Assembly (NCBI GenBank): GCA_012656075.1
Contig: JAAKBF010000028.1
Location: 310,001-374,000, forward strand
Reading direction: 5' to 3'
DNA length: 64,000 nucleotides
Source of the DNA: Phytophthora hibernalis
Taxonomy: Eukaryota; Oomycota; Peronosporomycetes; Peronosporales; Peronosporaceae
Under the pieces are notes generated by a model. The model was not told where the DNA came from, made no database searches, and saw only the letters and a list, made by a program, of their open reading frames with translations. This document shows positions 1-11,953 of this stretch, piece by piece. A program made the translations under genes and the position numbers. How positions within the stretch are numbered: the stretch's first letter is position 1; the number at the start of each line of letters is the position of its first letter.

Positions 1-1964
1 CTGTTCTTGGACTTAGAAGATTCTGCTCTGATTGTTATCTCTATATCTTCGGAGAGCCCCTTGGGCTCTTCCCTATGTTCTTCAATTGGTCCTTTACAAA
101 TATCTAATGAAATGGAGTCGTTACAGATCTCCCTGCGACTCTTCACTCAGCTCCGTCTCTTGGTGTCGTACCTCTCGGCGACTCTTCGCCCAGATCCTGA
201 TTTATTCCTTCAGGTATGTTCTCACCGAGTCCGTCCATCGCAGGGTCCGTCCGTCGCTGAGTCCGTCCTTCGCTGAGTCCAGCTAAGTGCGGTTCTCAAT
301 TAAGTCCGTTCCCTGTTGAGTGCGATGTATCCACTTGGCGATGTATCTACTTGGTGGTTTGGCGATGTACCCTCTTGATCCTCTTGAGTGCGATGTACCC
401 ACTGGTCTAGTTTAGGCATTCCTAGCGTAGGGTTACCCAAAATCTGGATTTCCAAGTTCTCGAAGCGATGATGAAGATGAAAATGACGGCGAAGATACTG
501 TTGGTGCAGTGCAACGTGTTAAAAATGAAACCCAGTTGCGACGCTTCCTTGGTAGCGATTACAGCAGTAGTAGTAAAGAAGAAAACCCTGAGAGCAGCGA
601 CCAAAGCAACGACAATCACGAAGGCGAAGAAGGTGTGGAGGAAAATCCCAACGTCACCAAGTGGGAAGAAAGCGCCTGCGTGTCGGTGAAATTTGGGCCA
701 GGAAGGAGGCGATAATATAACGCAATAGATCGGCTCAAAGGGAGCAGGACAGCGCGTTTCAAACAATGGTGGAAATGATGGTAAACCAGAACAAAATGAT
801 GCTGGAGTTCCTCACTCGTAGCTCCGTCAACTCCAGCAACCAGCAGTAGATTGGTTGATCCTGCCACGGCCGTGGATCCTTTAGTTTTGAGCTCAAACTA
901 GTTATCTCCAGGTCGGTAATTTTTCCGAACCGTACCGTCGATGAACCCACAAAGATTGGCAGTGTCGATCCCTATGCGCGTATTGCAGAAGAAAAATCTT
1001 CGAGACGGGAGCTTACTCTGTCCCAGTCCCCTTTCAGTAGCGAAGCGCATCGGTTTCCAATGTGCTCGCACACATAGTAGAAATAGAACTCAAATTACTA
1101 TCGGACAGTCCAAATTTCTTCTCTTGATCCCGCTAGTGAGCTGGATAACCGAGCCGTTCAAGGGTGATACACTGCACCTCAATACAGGAGGTACGATATC
1201 CTTCTTGTATCGAGAAGAATGGTGGAAGCCGAAGCGTCATGAGCAAATAAGCAAGCTGCACCTTGCGAAATCGGAAACGATCGACACAGTCCTTCTCGGA
1301 CAGAGCGTTGCTGTCGAACCGAACTTCAGGAATCGTTTTCTTGAGGATCTCGTTTTCTTCCTCTCTCATTTGCGTGGCTAAGGCACATGCAACTGCTCGC
1401 GACAGTAATCCTAAGCGCCGGTAGCGTATGGGTCTTCGGTACAGAACCCACAAGTCGATGCTGTTCTTGGGTGTTTGCCATAGAATTGCATCAGGCGCTT
1501 CTATAGTGTGTTGCTCCGATTCTCTTGGCAAATTCTATTCACTCGATGATGATCGATCATCATCCAGATCATCGTTGATATCTCAACCACTACTAAAATC
1601 GGTAGACTGATCAATAGTGTCTTCATAATCTACGCTCGACGTCGATGACTCCATTTCGCGATCTTCTCCTTCACTACTTGGCTGGACTTCGAAGTCACTG
1701 GGATGCGATCCGTATTCATCACCCGTAGAACCTGCAACCCCATGATAAAGATAGGGTCCACTATCAAAATTGATGGTGTTGTCGTCGGCATAGTCCGCTT
1801 ATGCCCTCCACAGCCCGTTCAGGAGCTCCAATGTCACTCAAGATCAAAGCAACAAAGCCATGCCTATCCCAGTTATCATCCACCCCGGCGTCGGAAGAGT
1901 GGCCGCCACCAGAGAAGCTGGTGCTCCTGCTGAGATCGTCGCTGCTTGGACCGTAGTTGTAGAC
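1..1964. other. Non-coding stretch with weak gag-like relic
   Basis: No gene is convincingly supported here. Positions 230-420 carry short degenerate repeats (GTCCGTCC, GCGATGTA). Positions 460-715 encode, on the plus strand, a short acidic serine-rich segment, and 750-850 may continue it. This could be a retrotransposon gag remnant, but no zinc knuckle, protease or polymerase lies next to it. The remainder shows stops in all frames. Confidence 0.35.
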
Positions 1965-2399
1965 CAGGGCTCGAAAAAAATAATTATAATATAATAACTA
2001 TAGTATTATATTGACGGAATTACCTATTATTGGCAAACCAAGGTTTCCGTAAAATATGAAATTGACCCCGTAATAAGTGTATTGCCTTTTTACTACAAAA
2101 ACTGTTGTCCTCCAACCAAAATCGTTCTTGTGTACACTACCATCTCTTCCCATTGTCATGCCAACTGACTCATTTCCATATTTAACCAATATCCAGCTCG
2201 CGCAGATTTTTCCTTTGTAATGAATTAGTACTACGTAGTTTGACCATTCTCATTTGGAACCAACGCTATTCAAAGGCCAAAATGACCAAAAATTGAACAA
2301 TAACTGCAATATGTATTATTGCCGTCGCCAGTATTGCAGTTACGTATTATTTTTTTCTGAGAAACGAGTACAATTTTATATTTTATTTTCCGAGCCCTG
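1965..2399. mobile_element. hAT-type MITE, 435 bp
   Basis: Seen: the ends are CAGGGCTCG and CGAGCCCTG, and both are followed inward by A/T-rich sequence that also matches as an imperfect inverted repeat. The element is flanked by an exact 8-bp direct repeat, TTGTAGAC, at 1957-1964 and 2400-2407. Known: hAT elements make 8-bp target duplications and commonly begin CAGGG. The interior is AT-rich and has no transposase, so this is a non-autonomous copy. The preserved duplication suggests fairly recent insertion. Confidence 0.85.
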
Positions 2400-2407
2400 T
2401 TGTAGAC

Positions 2408-5095
2408 CCGTATTTTTAGGCTGCGCAGGCACTTACATAGTTTCTTGCTCATGCTGCTCGCAGGTAAGGGATACTGTAACCCAGAAAATAGTAGAAACAC
2501 ACGCAAATCAATGGTTTTGTAAACTGCAGGAAACAAGTGCGGAGCAGCAACCCACGCACCCAACAAACCAGTGGTGTTCGACTTTTTAAAAATATTTTTA
2601 CGTTATTAAGTAAAAAGTGGTTATTAGAGTTTTTTGCTCCCATAATTTACGTGAAAACCACGAGCCCCAACGCTGTTCTAGACCTTTCGTCAAAATGGTT
2701 TGGTAAAAGCTGCATCCACTTACCTGTGAACTTCGATTGATTCCTCAAAATTAGTATTTGTAGCTCCTCAAATATGAAGTTTGAGAGGGCATTCGAGGCG
2801 CATGGCGGACGGCCCCGATCGACATGAGCGGCTCGGCCTTTGTACGGACTGCCTCCTCTATCTACAAACCTTTCACTCCCGGTTGTCGAACATGCGGTCG
2901 ACACTCAAGCACGTCCAGCGAGACACAGAGGGGCGGTGGCTCAGATCATGATTTACGACCAGTGACCGGGATTGGTAGTAAAATCGAAATTAGTAATATA
3001 CACTACTAGTAGTATATATGATAGTACTGTAGTAATATTACTATAGTTTGTTTCACAAAATCCAAGTGAAGTTGATATTAATATGTACCAAGGAAACACG
3101 ATCACTCGGGCATGTATTAATAGCTTGGTTGTCTACCTACATAACACAGTGTGATAGCTTTTCGCCAAACTGAATGGAGACATTACAGTAGCGGTACAAT
3201 CAAGAGTGTACTACATGTACATGTAGTACCGAATAGCTGTAATTCACAGTAAATGTCCGTACCATCAGGGATGGCAGATTCCCAGGAATATCCAAGAGCC
3301 CAGTCCCCCTGTGGGAATTGGTGGGAGCTTATACTGGTACTGTACAACGAGGTATACAGATTTGTAACATGACGGAGGCATTGAAGACACCGAGCTCAAA
3401 CTGATTTGGTAAACAGTTTTGCACCGATATTTTCAGTTCCCACCAAAGTCCACTTTTCCCACAAAAGTACCGGGAATTGACGTCATTGACGTCACGTCAG
3501 ACGTCCAATTCCCGGTACAGTACTACCATGTACCGGTACATGTACGGTATTTTCAGAAACATTAACATCGCCGTGCACTGGTCGCTGACACTGTCAGTGA
3601 CAGCGACGCGCTGTCGGTCGGACATGAGTGCGCATGTTTCCCTCGGAAACTGTACGCGTCAATATTATAAGTATTCTGAATACTGTATTCACGTACATAT
3701 ACCGTACAGATTGAATCATATGGTATGTTACAATATAGAGTACAGTGCTAACCCTTGTTATGATCTGTGCGTTATTGAAAGCGATTTCAAAGGGATAAAA
3801 AGGAATATGAACAGTCGAGTGTTCTGCTTTCTAATTTATAAAATTTCTAAACGGATATACCAGGGAATAGAATTATCTAGGTTGCGCTTTAAGAGGATAG
3901 AACTTGTACCGGTACCTTCATGTACTAGTTTTGTACACCCGTTTTTATACATATAGATGTAACGATCTCATCATCGCGTCGCGAAGGGACTGATCACAGA
4001 AACTATCCATAAACAGTACCGGTACATGAGCACGAATACCGGTACCTGTACATGTACACCAATGAGTTCTCCGCATATACAGTACTACTAGTAGTACAGT
4101 ATTACATATTATATGAGTCCTGAAGAGTTTCTGCTCCGCAGGCAGCAGATTTCCCGAAACAGCAACAGTCAATATACCGGTACCTGCAAAGTTAGTACAC
4201 TTTCTACTACATGTACAGGCTTGCTGTACGTACATGTACGTACATGTACCGGTACAGTACATGTATTGCCCGTTTGCAAATCGTTTAACCTTGGAATCCA
4301 AGTTGGATACATGTACATGTATTGTGCTTTGCAACCAGTTTGTCCAGCTATATCGTGCAGTAGTTAGTGATCGTACTTAGCGCTAATTCATAAAGGCTTT
4401 GAATGGGGCTTTACGAAGTCGTGTTTCATGCACTACAAGAGCAAAAAATGGCACGTCTAAGTGCCAAAGCAAACACAAGTCGTGCTAGGGCTGTTGGAAC
4501 GCTTTCAGATCACAAAGGCACATTATGGGGAGTATGAAGCATGCACGAGTTACAGCAATTCGTACTTGAGTACGATTTATAGTTATCTCGTACAAGACAA
4601 GTCGTACGAATTACAATCGAAAGTGCCAAAAATACTGCAAAGCACAATACATGTACCGGTATTAATAGCTTATCAAACTGCCCATTCTCACTTTCTTGGG
4701 GAACTCTGTACTGTACATGTACTATCCTGGATACCTTCGGTAATATTTGGTCAGGAGGGTTCCAAGCAGACGCCTACATGTACTGTGAGCACCATTCTCG
4801 AGGCCCGCAACATTGGTAGTGTATTAGTGTAGAGTTATTATTAATAGTGACCTTCGACAAGCCGAAATTACTTCAGCTCACTATCGGCAAACAGTCTTTC
4901 ACTCGGCGTGTTCTCGACTCTCAAATGACTTTTTAAAATGAATGTATCCATCATCACAATACTGTAGATTGCAGTTGAAAGCCGGTGCACATATCCCGGA
5001 AATTAATCTTGAGAGTGAAACGCGTGGTAATGACGTCAACACTGTCTCAAGCATTGCTGTGTTGTGGATCGCGGTTGGCCGATGTGTGTGTAGAC
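2408..5095. repeat. Non-coding DNA rich in ACATGTAC / TACCGGTA palindromes
   Basis: No coding gene is supported. Self-complementary words such as TACATGTA, ACATGTAC and ACCGGTAC recur, alone or fused, around 3215, 3520-3545, 4015-4050, 4175-4260, 4310, 4650 and 4715. The same words reappear near 23650, 35695, 60110 and 60550. A GACGTCA-rich patch lies at 3478-3510. Open frames in this stretch are low-complexity translations of these repeats. Confidence 0.6.
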
Positions 5096-5100
5096 GTCAA

Positions 5101-5114
5101 TCATTCTGCAATTT
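5101..5114 (+). promoter_or_regulatory. Oomycete Inr/FPR core promoter motif
   Basis: TCATTCTGCAATTT matches the oomycete initiator plus flanking promoter region consensus (TCATTY-n-n-CAWTTT). It lies 69 bp upstream of the ATG at 5170, a normal spacing for oomycete transcription starts, and supports the downstream gene being a real oomycete gene. Confidence 0.75.
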
Positions 5115-5169
5115 GCCTCGCCGAGCAAGACCAAGTAAATCTCCCTCTGCTGCTACAACTTTTACAGTA

Positions 5170-5615
5170 ATGCGCGTGTACATCACTCTTCTGGTGGCTG
5201 CTGCCACCCTTTCGCAGCAAGTGAAGCTGCTGTGGGTATGACGACCAAGATGGCGGACGTGATCAACTCCAAGTCGACTGCTGACCTCCAGACGCAAAAC
5301 AACGGGCAGCGGTACCTTCGCAAGGGAAGACCTGTCGAGATCGACGAGCTGGATAGCGAAGAGAGAGCTTTGGACACTGCCAAAATCGCGAGTTCTGTCA
5401 AAAATTTCTTCAGCAAAGACGCGAAACTGTTGAATATGCTCAAGTCGGGCGCCAATGTGGATGATCTCACCGCTAAGAAAATCAAACTTGGAGCTATCGA
5501 AAGGGTGGCGCGCAAATATCAGAGCAAGCTAACGAAAGCAGAATTCAAAAAATATCTGCAAATGGCCAAGACGCACGACACCGCTTGGTACCGCAACAAC
5601 CCGTTGGACCCGTGA
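5170..5615 (+). CDS. RxLR-dEER secreted effector (frameshifted)
   Basis: A predicted host-translocated effector. The ATG at 5170 opens a short hydrophobic signal peptide (MRVYITLLVAAATLS). After a frameshift near 5215, the reading frame 5232-5615 continues with an RYLR motif (a match to RxLR) and, about 15 residues later, DSEER (the dEER motif), then a helical, lysine-rich C-terminal domain of about 85 residues ending NNPLDP. The order signal peptide, RxLR, dEER, effector domain is diagnostic of oomycete effectors; the target is unknown. The single frameshift just after the signal peptide could be a real lesion or a sequencing indel. The gene stands alone, with a MULE downstream. Confidence 0.8.
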
Positions 5616-5910
5616 TACTGTCAATAAATCGGTTGCGGAGGCCACCAGGTTTTTATGAGGGATTTTAGATGTGATCGTATTACGTTAATACCCGTAAAAA
5701 CAATAATTGGGGTCATTCTAGTGACTTCCTTTACGAGAAACGTTCATTTTATTTTAAACGACGAGATGTTCAGAATCGAAGTTTCAGTATCCAGCTGCAC
5801 TACTAGGTTGTACTAAGAGTATTTTAATACTCTAGTACATATATAAATACATATCTGTCTTACTACTACTACCGTCTTACCCCGCATATTAGACAAGAAA
5901 ATATTAATAT

Positions 5911-8441
5911 CTGTTGCGCAACTACTGACTTGCCTGTTGCCCTCAAATTTTGCTGAATAGCTGTCGCAGGCTGAATAGCTGTTGCCAGGTATGAAAAGCT
6001 GTTACATTTGAAACCAACATAAAATCAGCACTGAAACCCTGTCATCTATTAGGCGCTGAAGACCTGTTGTCACATGCAAAAAGATGAAACCAACGAGCCA
6101 AGCACAGCCGTTTGGGAAACCGACATTTCAACGGACGCTCCCAGACTGTAGCTTGGTCTCTAGATTTTTCTTTTCCCAGCAAGAGCAATACATTGTTTCT
6201 CCGCTTACTGATCGACCGCACGCCCCTCTTCCTGCACGCCCGCCAGCTTTTTCACGGTCGCGAATCCCAAGTAGTTGAGAAGGTTGAGAAGGTGCGGACC
6301 AGCAGTGGGAAATCAGCAAGCTCATCACACTGAGGAATTGGACAGCTGGCAAATTGTGCCAGAGCCGAGAACAATTTTTCGGCGTAATGCGATGATTGTC
6401 TTAAATGAATTTGAACATCATGTTAACGTTGCAAGTGCTACAGTAGCATCACTTGGAGTGATCGTCACTTCCCGAGCATCATTCCGTAATGTTGCACACG
6501 CTGTACGCGATCAGGGTGACAGCTTGGTGCTGTCAACGGACGGGACCTACAGGATTCATTTTGGTGGCTGGACGCTGGTAGACTGTGGTGGAATATCCGT
6601 CGAACGATCTCATGCAGGTTACGTCCAGCGGTTCCGCCCATGGCTCTACATATTTGTAAGGACCGAGAGCACATCAGCTTATGAGCACATATTTCGAGCG
6701 TTGGTCATGTACGCAAAAAGTTTCTTGATGTGCAGGTTAACGTGTGCAGTGCCAGTATTGATCACTTGGATGCGATAGTGTCCGCTTTGGAATCGGTGAG
6801 GCCTCGTGTTGGAATTTTGAAATGTTGGGAGCATTTACTGCGCCAATCACACAAACAGACCAGCTTAGAGAACACGAAAGGCTTCGTAAAAATGTTGTGG
6901 AACTACATCTACGGCAGCTACATCAGACACGGTCTTTGAAACAGTTTACGGCACTCTCAAAACGTGTACTCAAGGCATGGAGAGAGGAAGGAGAATACGC
7001 ACTAGCAGATTGGCTTCAAAGCGTGTACCTTACTACACGCTAGGAGCGATGGAGTGTCAACGGCTCATATGTACCTGGATTTTTACCGCCAATTGAGAGT
7101 CATCCTCGCGTCATTAAGGTGATAGTGACGGATTTCAAAAAGGCTCCGACTATCCCAGTGCTAAATTCCGTTCTACCAAGAATCCTGCTGTACGATACTA
7201 CAAATCTGACGTCTGGGTATCATTACCACTACGCAGAAGGTTTTCTTGGTTAGTTGTATGCTTGATACGAATCTGCTAACCCAATATGTTCTCGTGGTAG
7301 GACCGCTACCTACCGATGCAGTCATAAAAGCTAAGGGTCAGCTGCTGCTACCTGTCAATCATTCCATTGCAAAGTCGGCAACACGAATTCGCATCTTCTT
7401 CAACAGTGAAAACGCAATGGTATCGCCAATTGCTGAAAAATCTTGCCGCAGCACTGGTAACAGTCGAGAGAACAGACCGGTAAGAGAAACGCGAAGGTTT
7501 TGGTTTGTAAATAATAACAGTACGCGCCTCGTGATGCACTTGCAGATTTTAAAACTCACTTTTAGAAAAACTTGGCCCCCAAGCGCCAATTAAGGATGCT
7601 GAAGTTTCTTTTTATCGTTGCAGCAAGTGAATGTCGATCGACGGCAGCTCTCGAAAATGCACACGTTGGTGCCAAGGTTAAAATGGCTGTTTGATGACGT
7701 ACGTATATGCAATTTACGTCGTTGTCATCGATTGATCTAACTACCGTTTATCACTTTGAGCAGATCAATGTAATTCGAAGTGTTTTCCGCTGCACCTGTA
7801 AGAACTTTATACACACGGGCTTGGTATGCTCTCACGTCATTGCGTCCCTGCACCTACTCGAATAGCTTCCGATTGGGCACGCCTTGCAAAAATTCCAATG
7901 CGCGGTCTACCTGGTCGACCTCGTGCTCTCCGAAGTGGACTGCAACGTTACTCTGACCCCTACGATGTAGACCGACTAATTGAGTTGTTCAAGAAAAGCC
8001 CAGGCAGACCTTTGAAATGGCCTGTTGTACAAGATTTCGAGATTGAAGATGGTGGCAAGAAGTACAAGGAACACCGCGTTGGTCAAATTGCAGGGTGCCG
8101 TATATCCGAGACAGAAGGCGTTTACGTGTGGAGTGTAGCCTTTATCCATGGTGATGCATTAGAATACCAAGTTGAACAGTTAGCACATGGAATTTGGCGG
8201 GCGTATGCACTCGGTACTCAGTGAGCTGCTTCCCACCTCAGCTGATTGCACGGCTAGCTAACCAGCATTTAAAGGTAGCCCAACAGATACTAAGATTTTC
8301 CTGCTTTATTTGATGTTGTCTCGTTTCAGTACTGAGTTTGTGTTGTGTCCGGCGGCAACAGGTCTTCAAACCCCTTTGTCCTAACAACAGGCATTCAGCC
8401 AAAATCAACAGGCAACAGGTGGGTCAGTATTTGAACAACAG
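5911..8441. mobile_element. MULE (Mutator-like) element with imperfect TIRs
   Basis: The left end (about 5911-6080) and the reverse complement of the right end (about 8335-8441) share the same ordered words: CTGTTG at the tip, then ACTGAC, CCTGTTGCC, ATTTTG followed by CTGAAT, and further in GAAGACCTGTTG. They form a diverged terminal inverted repeat around a MULE transposase relic. No clean 9-bp target duplication is visible. The divergence of the ends and the broken gene indicate an old copy. Confidence 0.65.
6300..8224 (+). pseudogene. MULE transposase with SWIM zinc finger, broken
   Basis: DNA transposase remnant. Segment 6395-6720 contains the catalytic-core signature of MULEs (TDGTYRIHFGGW with D in place, then a region of the type HRFRPWLYIFVRTESTSAYEHIF). 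Segment 6820-7040 continues the helical domain in another frame. At 7790-7855 a SWIM-type zinc finger is readable (CTCKNFIHTGLVCSHVIASL). Segment 7826-8224 carries the C-terminal tail with GRPRAL and GRPLKW basic patches. Several frameshifts and stops interrupt it, so it is inactive. SWIM fingers are a recognised C-terminal feature of MULE transposases. Confidence 0.75.
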
Positions 8442-9880
8442 AAGTTAAATAGCATCCTATTAGACATATGGCCTTTAAAGACACATTGTTTTTCGCTCGG
8501 GATGCTGTGGAAACACCGTTTTGAGCACCTGCCTGATAGAAGCATGGGTACAGAGCCGGCAATATTTATACGAACGACGTATTTTTCGATTTTTGTCCAC
8601 TAAAACGCGCTAAAGGGACTGTAATTTGACCTATCGATGCAGCACGCAAAGCCCGATCGATTGGTGGTATCCATTTCGAAATCAGCGCCGAACTGACCAA
8701 GCTACAGAAAAACGCCTTACGGGGTGGCAAAAAGTATAAGAACGGAGGTGTATAATGCGTTTTTATTAGATCCTAGCGGCGTTGTTCTCTGGATTTTATA
8801 TCCAGAGTCTACCAGGATTGCAATGACGTCTGAATCCTTGCATTTCGCATACCTTTCCTAATACGATTTGGATACTTCATTAAATAAACTTTAAACCGTG
8901 CTATACTGGATAACCGGATCGATTATTATTTTATTTGTGACGGTTGACTGATTAGGACAAAACGCTATGATATCACCTATTATCGTATTTTACCTACAGA
9001 TGATGATTTATCCAGACCGTTCGAGCAACATTTTGGATAATTTATTTTCTTCGAGCAACACACATATTATAGTAGGTTTTGTTTCTTCGAGCAACAGACT
9101 AACTATAATACCGAGCACCGTTAACTACAGTGGTGTGTAGATAATTCCGTACCTTTGGAATATATTGAAGCGCGTACCCAGTAAATAGATTTTTTTGGTT
9201 ATTGTCCGGCATTCGTACAGTGTACATGTAGGCGTAGTAAGAATAGGCTTGCATTGCCTGCCGACTTATATTCTCACTTTCATGCAAGACTACGTATTAA
9301 TACCAAATCTAAAATCGCATCAGTCACGGAAACATATTCATGCAATTTGAAACGAAAAACGTACATTTCTTGCAGCTATCTTGTCCAACAAAATTTAAGG
9401 AATTTACTACGCCCGGTGGCCTATGGACAAACGGTGAAAAATCTACACGCATTGGGAGGGGTTTCGTTTGAGTAAATATGTAGGTATGATTGGCATAATT
9501 ACAAGTAGCAACCGTTTAATTAGAAGCGAAGTGATGCTAGATCGATAAATTTTGGATTCCTTGAACACTCCCTTAACCAACATTTTGTTAATACTTCGAA
9601 GTACAGCTTATTTTTCGCCTTCATTTGAGTATCGTTCGTACCGTAAACCACGGGTTCGCCGCAACAGGTGTAAAAGTCGTCGTCTATTTAAATTTTGCCC
9701 AGTTTTTACCGGTAAAAAGTCAACTAACCTCCATGTCGACCAGCTCAAATATCTCGCGCGCAAATGACCTCCACCATTCTACTTTTCGCGCGCTGGATGC
9801 CCAGGAGTCCTAAAAGCATCAGCAAGAAGAAGCTGCGTGTACGTATCAAGTCAAAATTCCTTTAAACACTTCTAGCTAAC
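8442..9880. other. AT-rich non-coding stretch
   Basis: No gene is seen. Three copies of TTCGAGCAACA occur at about 9019, 9053 and 9089. The remainder is AT-rich with stops in all frames. Confidence 0.5.
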
Positions 9881-9884
9881 TTTT

Positions 9885-11312
9885 CTGTTTCAACAGGGTC
9901 TCAAGTTGTTCGAGCCAACGAGTGATACCGTGGTGGCGGTTGCGGCTGCTGTTGGGGTCGACCGATCGACACTTCATCGCTGGAAGAAGGACGCGGTTCC
10001 CATCGCCGTATCGCGCCCCAACCAGTGTTTCGCCGGCCCACCCCGAGCGCGCACGTGTACGTGCAGCAACCCGAGCTCGAGCAGAGGTACACAGTCTCTA
10101 CCCTAAACTGTATGTTTTTAAATGTTTTTCTAAATGTATTTTGTAGGCTCCTCGAATGGATTGTCAACATGCGCAAAAATAGATATATTTGTGTGTCTGC
10201 TCCTCATGCACTCCAAGGTTGACCCTGCCCTCTTCGCGTCCCGCTCAAGGGCGGCCAGCCTGATGTTCATTCGACGTTTCGTGAAGCGCCACCGTCTAAC
10301 GGTGCGGCGGATCACGCACAAGGGCCGTAAAAACGGTGTGATATGGAGGTCCGTTACTGTTTTGGACAATTACTGTTCATTCTTGTATCACTCATAAAAT
10401 GTCTGTACATGTATGCTTGTAGGCTGTTGCGAACGTGTTCTCGCACTCTATACAGCACACGGTAGAGGAGGACGGTATTCTAGTCTATCTGGACGGGCAT
10501 GAGAAGTATTCCTCCGTTTACAACATGGACCAAACTGCCGTCTATATCGACATGAATGGGCGCACTACGGTCGACTTTGTGGGGGCTCCAACGGTTGATG
10601 TTGTACAAGGTGATGATGTCTATTTCAGTATGTTAGGAAATTTTCTGACGATTTGACTATATCTGTAGAAGGCTCGGTTAATGGCTTCCGCGTGTCGGTA
10701 TTCCTGGCAGCGTCGGCCACGGGCCACAAGCTGCCTCCTTTTGTCGTTTTCGCAGGTATACCCGGTGGTCCAGTCTCCCAAGAGGTGTTCAACCCGGCGT
10801 TTGGCGCTGGAACCGTCGAGCACACCGTGCAGAAAAAGCATATTGTGACGCTACAGTTATGCTTGACTGGATTGAAAGGGTACGTCTTTTGGTAATATGC
10901 TTGTATTGTCATTTACAGATTGTGACTCTGTTTCACTATAGTTTACGGATGCAAGCGGTTAATTCTCGACAGTTTGAAGACTCACAAGATGGCTTCGGTT
11001 CGTTACGCGTTGTAAGAATGCTGCACGCAAGTCGAGTTCGTTCCTGCGGAGGTGGCAGGAATATGCCAGCACATGGATGTGTCCGTGATGAAGGACTTCA
11101 AGAACCACGTCACGTACGTATTTGAATTATCTAGTTACTGGTTTGGTCATTTCTAACTTTATGCAACGTTTTGAAGGAATGCGTATTGTCAATATCATAT
11201 TGAACACCCGTTTCCAGCGAATCCGCGGGAGAAGAGAGCCTTGATGTCCCGGATTGTGGCTGAGGCATGGGACGCCATTCCAGCCAAGGCCATCACCACA
11301 ACCATTTTCTAA
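9885..11312 (+). pseudogene. pogo-like (DDE_1) transposase, broken
   Basis: Fragments of one transposase read in order across frames. A helix-turn-helix piece lies at 9940-9995 (AVAAAVGVDRSTLHRWKKD). A basic DNA-binding region follows at 10210-10350. The DDE core begins at 10430-10640 (YNMDQTAVYIDM, first catalytic Asp) and continues at 10655-10840 (GFRVSVFLAASATGHKLPPF). The later helical part lies around 10950-11120 and the end at 11215-11312. Known: this arrangement is the Tc1/mariner superfamily, pogo/jerky-type branch, common in oomycetes. Multiple frameshifts show it is dead. Confidence 0.7.
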
Positions 11313-11466
11313 AAACACTCACTTTGAAACCTAGTTTGCTGTGCTCAAAAGTAAAATCCAGAGCTGTTCCGTGCGAAGTCGCGGCTTTGTTTAACATTGT
11401 TGTGGTGTTATTTACATTTATAGATGTTAGTATCATACTGTGAGTTTCAGCTAGCTGGTGTGGCGA

Positions 11467-11780
11467 TGCCGAGAGGTACTAGCTTTACAGAATTTGAGCA
11501 GGGGCAGATGCTCGCTCTTCGTGACAACAACTGGAGCTTTCAGGCCATCGCGACGCACTGGAAACGATCCAAGGTTGGTGTGTATCAATTACTACGCGAC
11601 CCAGACAGCTACAACGGAACACCGCGGTCGGGAAGGCCCTCAACGATGCTACGATGAACCGCCGCATGTTACGAGCGGCCCACACCGGTAAACACAGCTC
11701 CTTGCAGCTTGAAGACATGCTGGAGTTACCCATTAAGGCCCATCGTGTTCGTGGGATTCTGCACGCCGGTGGCAGCAGAT
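11467..11780 (+). pseudogene. Tc1/mariner-type transposase N-terminal fragment
   Basis: The segment begins MPRGTSFTEFEQGQ and continues through a helix-turn-helix region (LRDNNWSFQAIATHWKRSK) and a RSGRPS linker, then, after a frame change near 11655, NRRMLRAAHTGKHSSLQLED. This is the N-terminal paired DNA-binding region of Tc1-like transposases. The catalytic half is absent; Ty3/gypsy sequence starts immediately downstream, suggesting truncation by insertion or deletion. Confidence 0.65.
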
Positions 11781-11953
11781 GGGAACCCGACTGGACAAGC
11801 CAGCGCCAGTGGATTACATGGAAGGGTTCAGCAGGGCGGCGGGGCCGGTGCTGGGTGTTTGAGGTTCGAGTTTGAGTCGCAGTACCAGCAACCGGTACAA
11901 GTCGACGGGCTCGTAGTAGTCCATGACACAGACGATATCTTGGTAGGAGAAGA

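Noticed and set aside
422..766. Minus-strand hydrophobic ORF as a membrane protein
   Set aside because: It is antisense to an acidic serine-rich plus-strand reading, which gives a hydrophobic shadow by chance.
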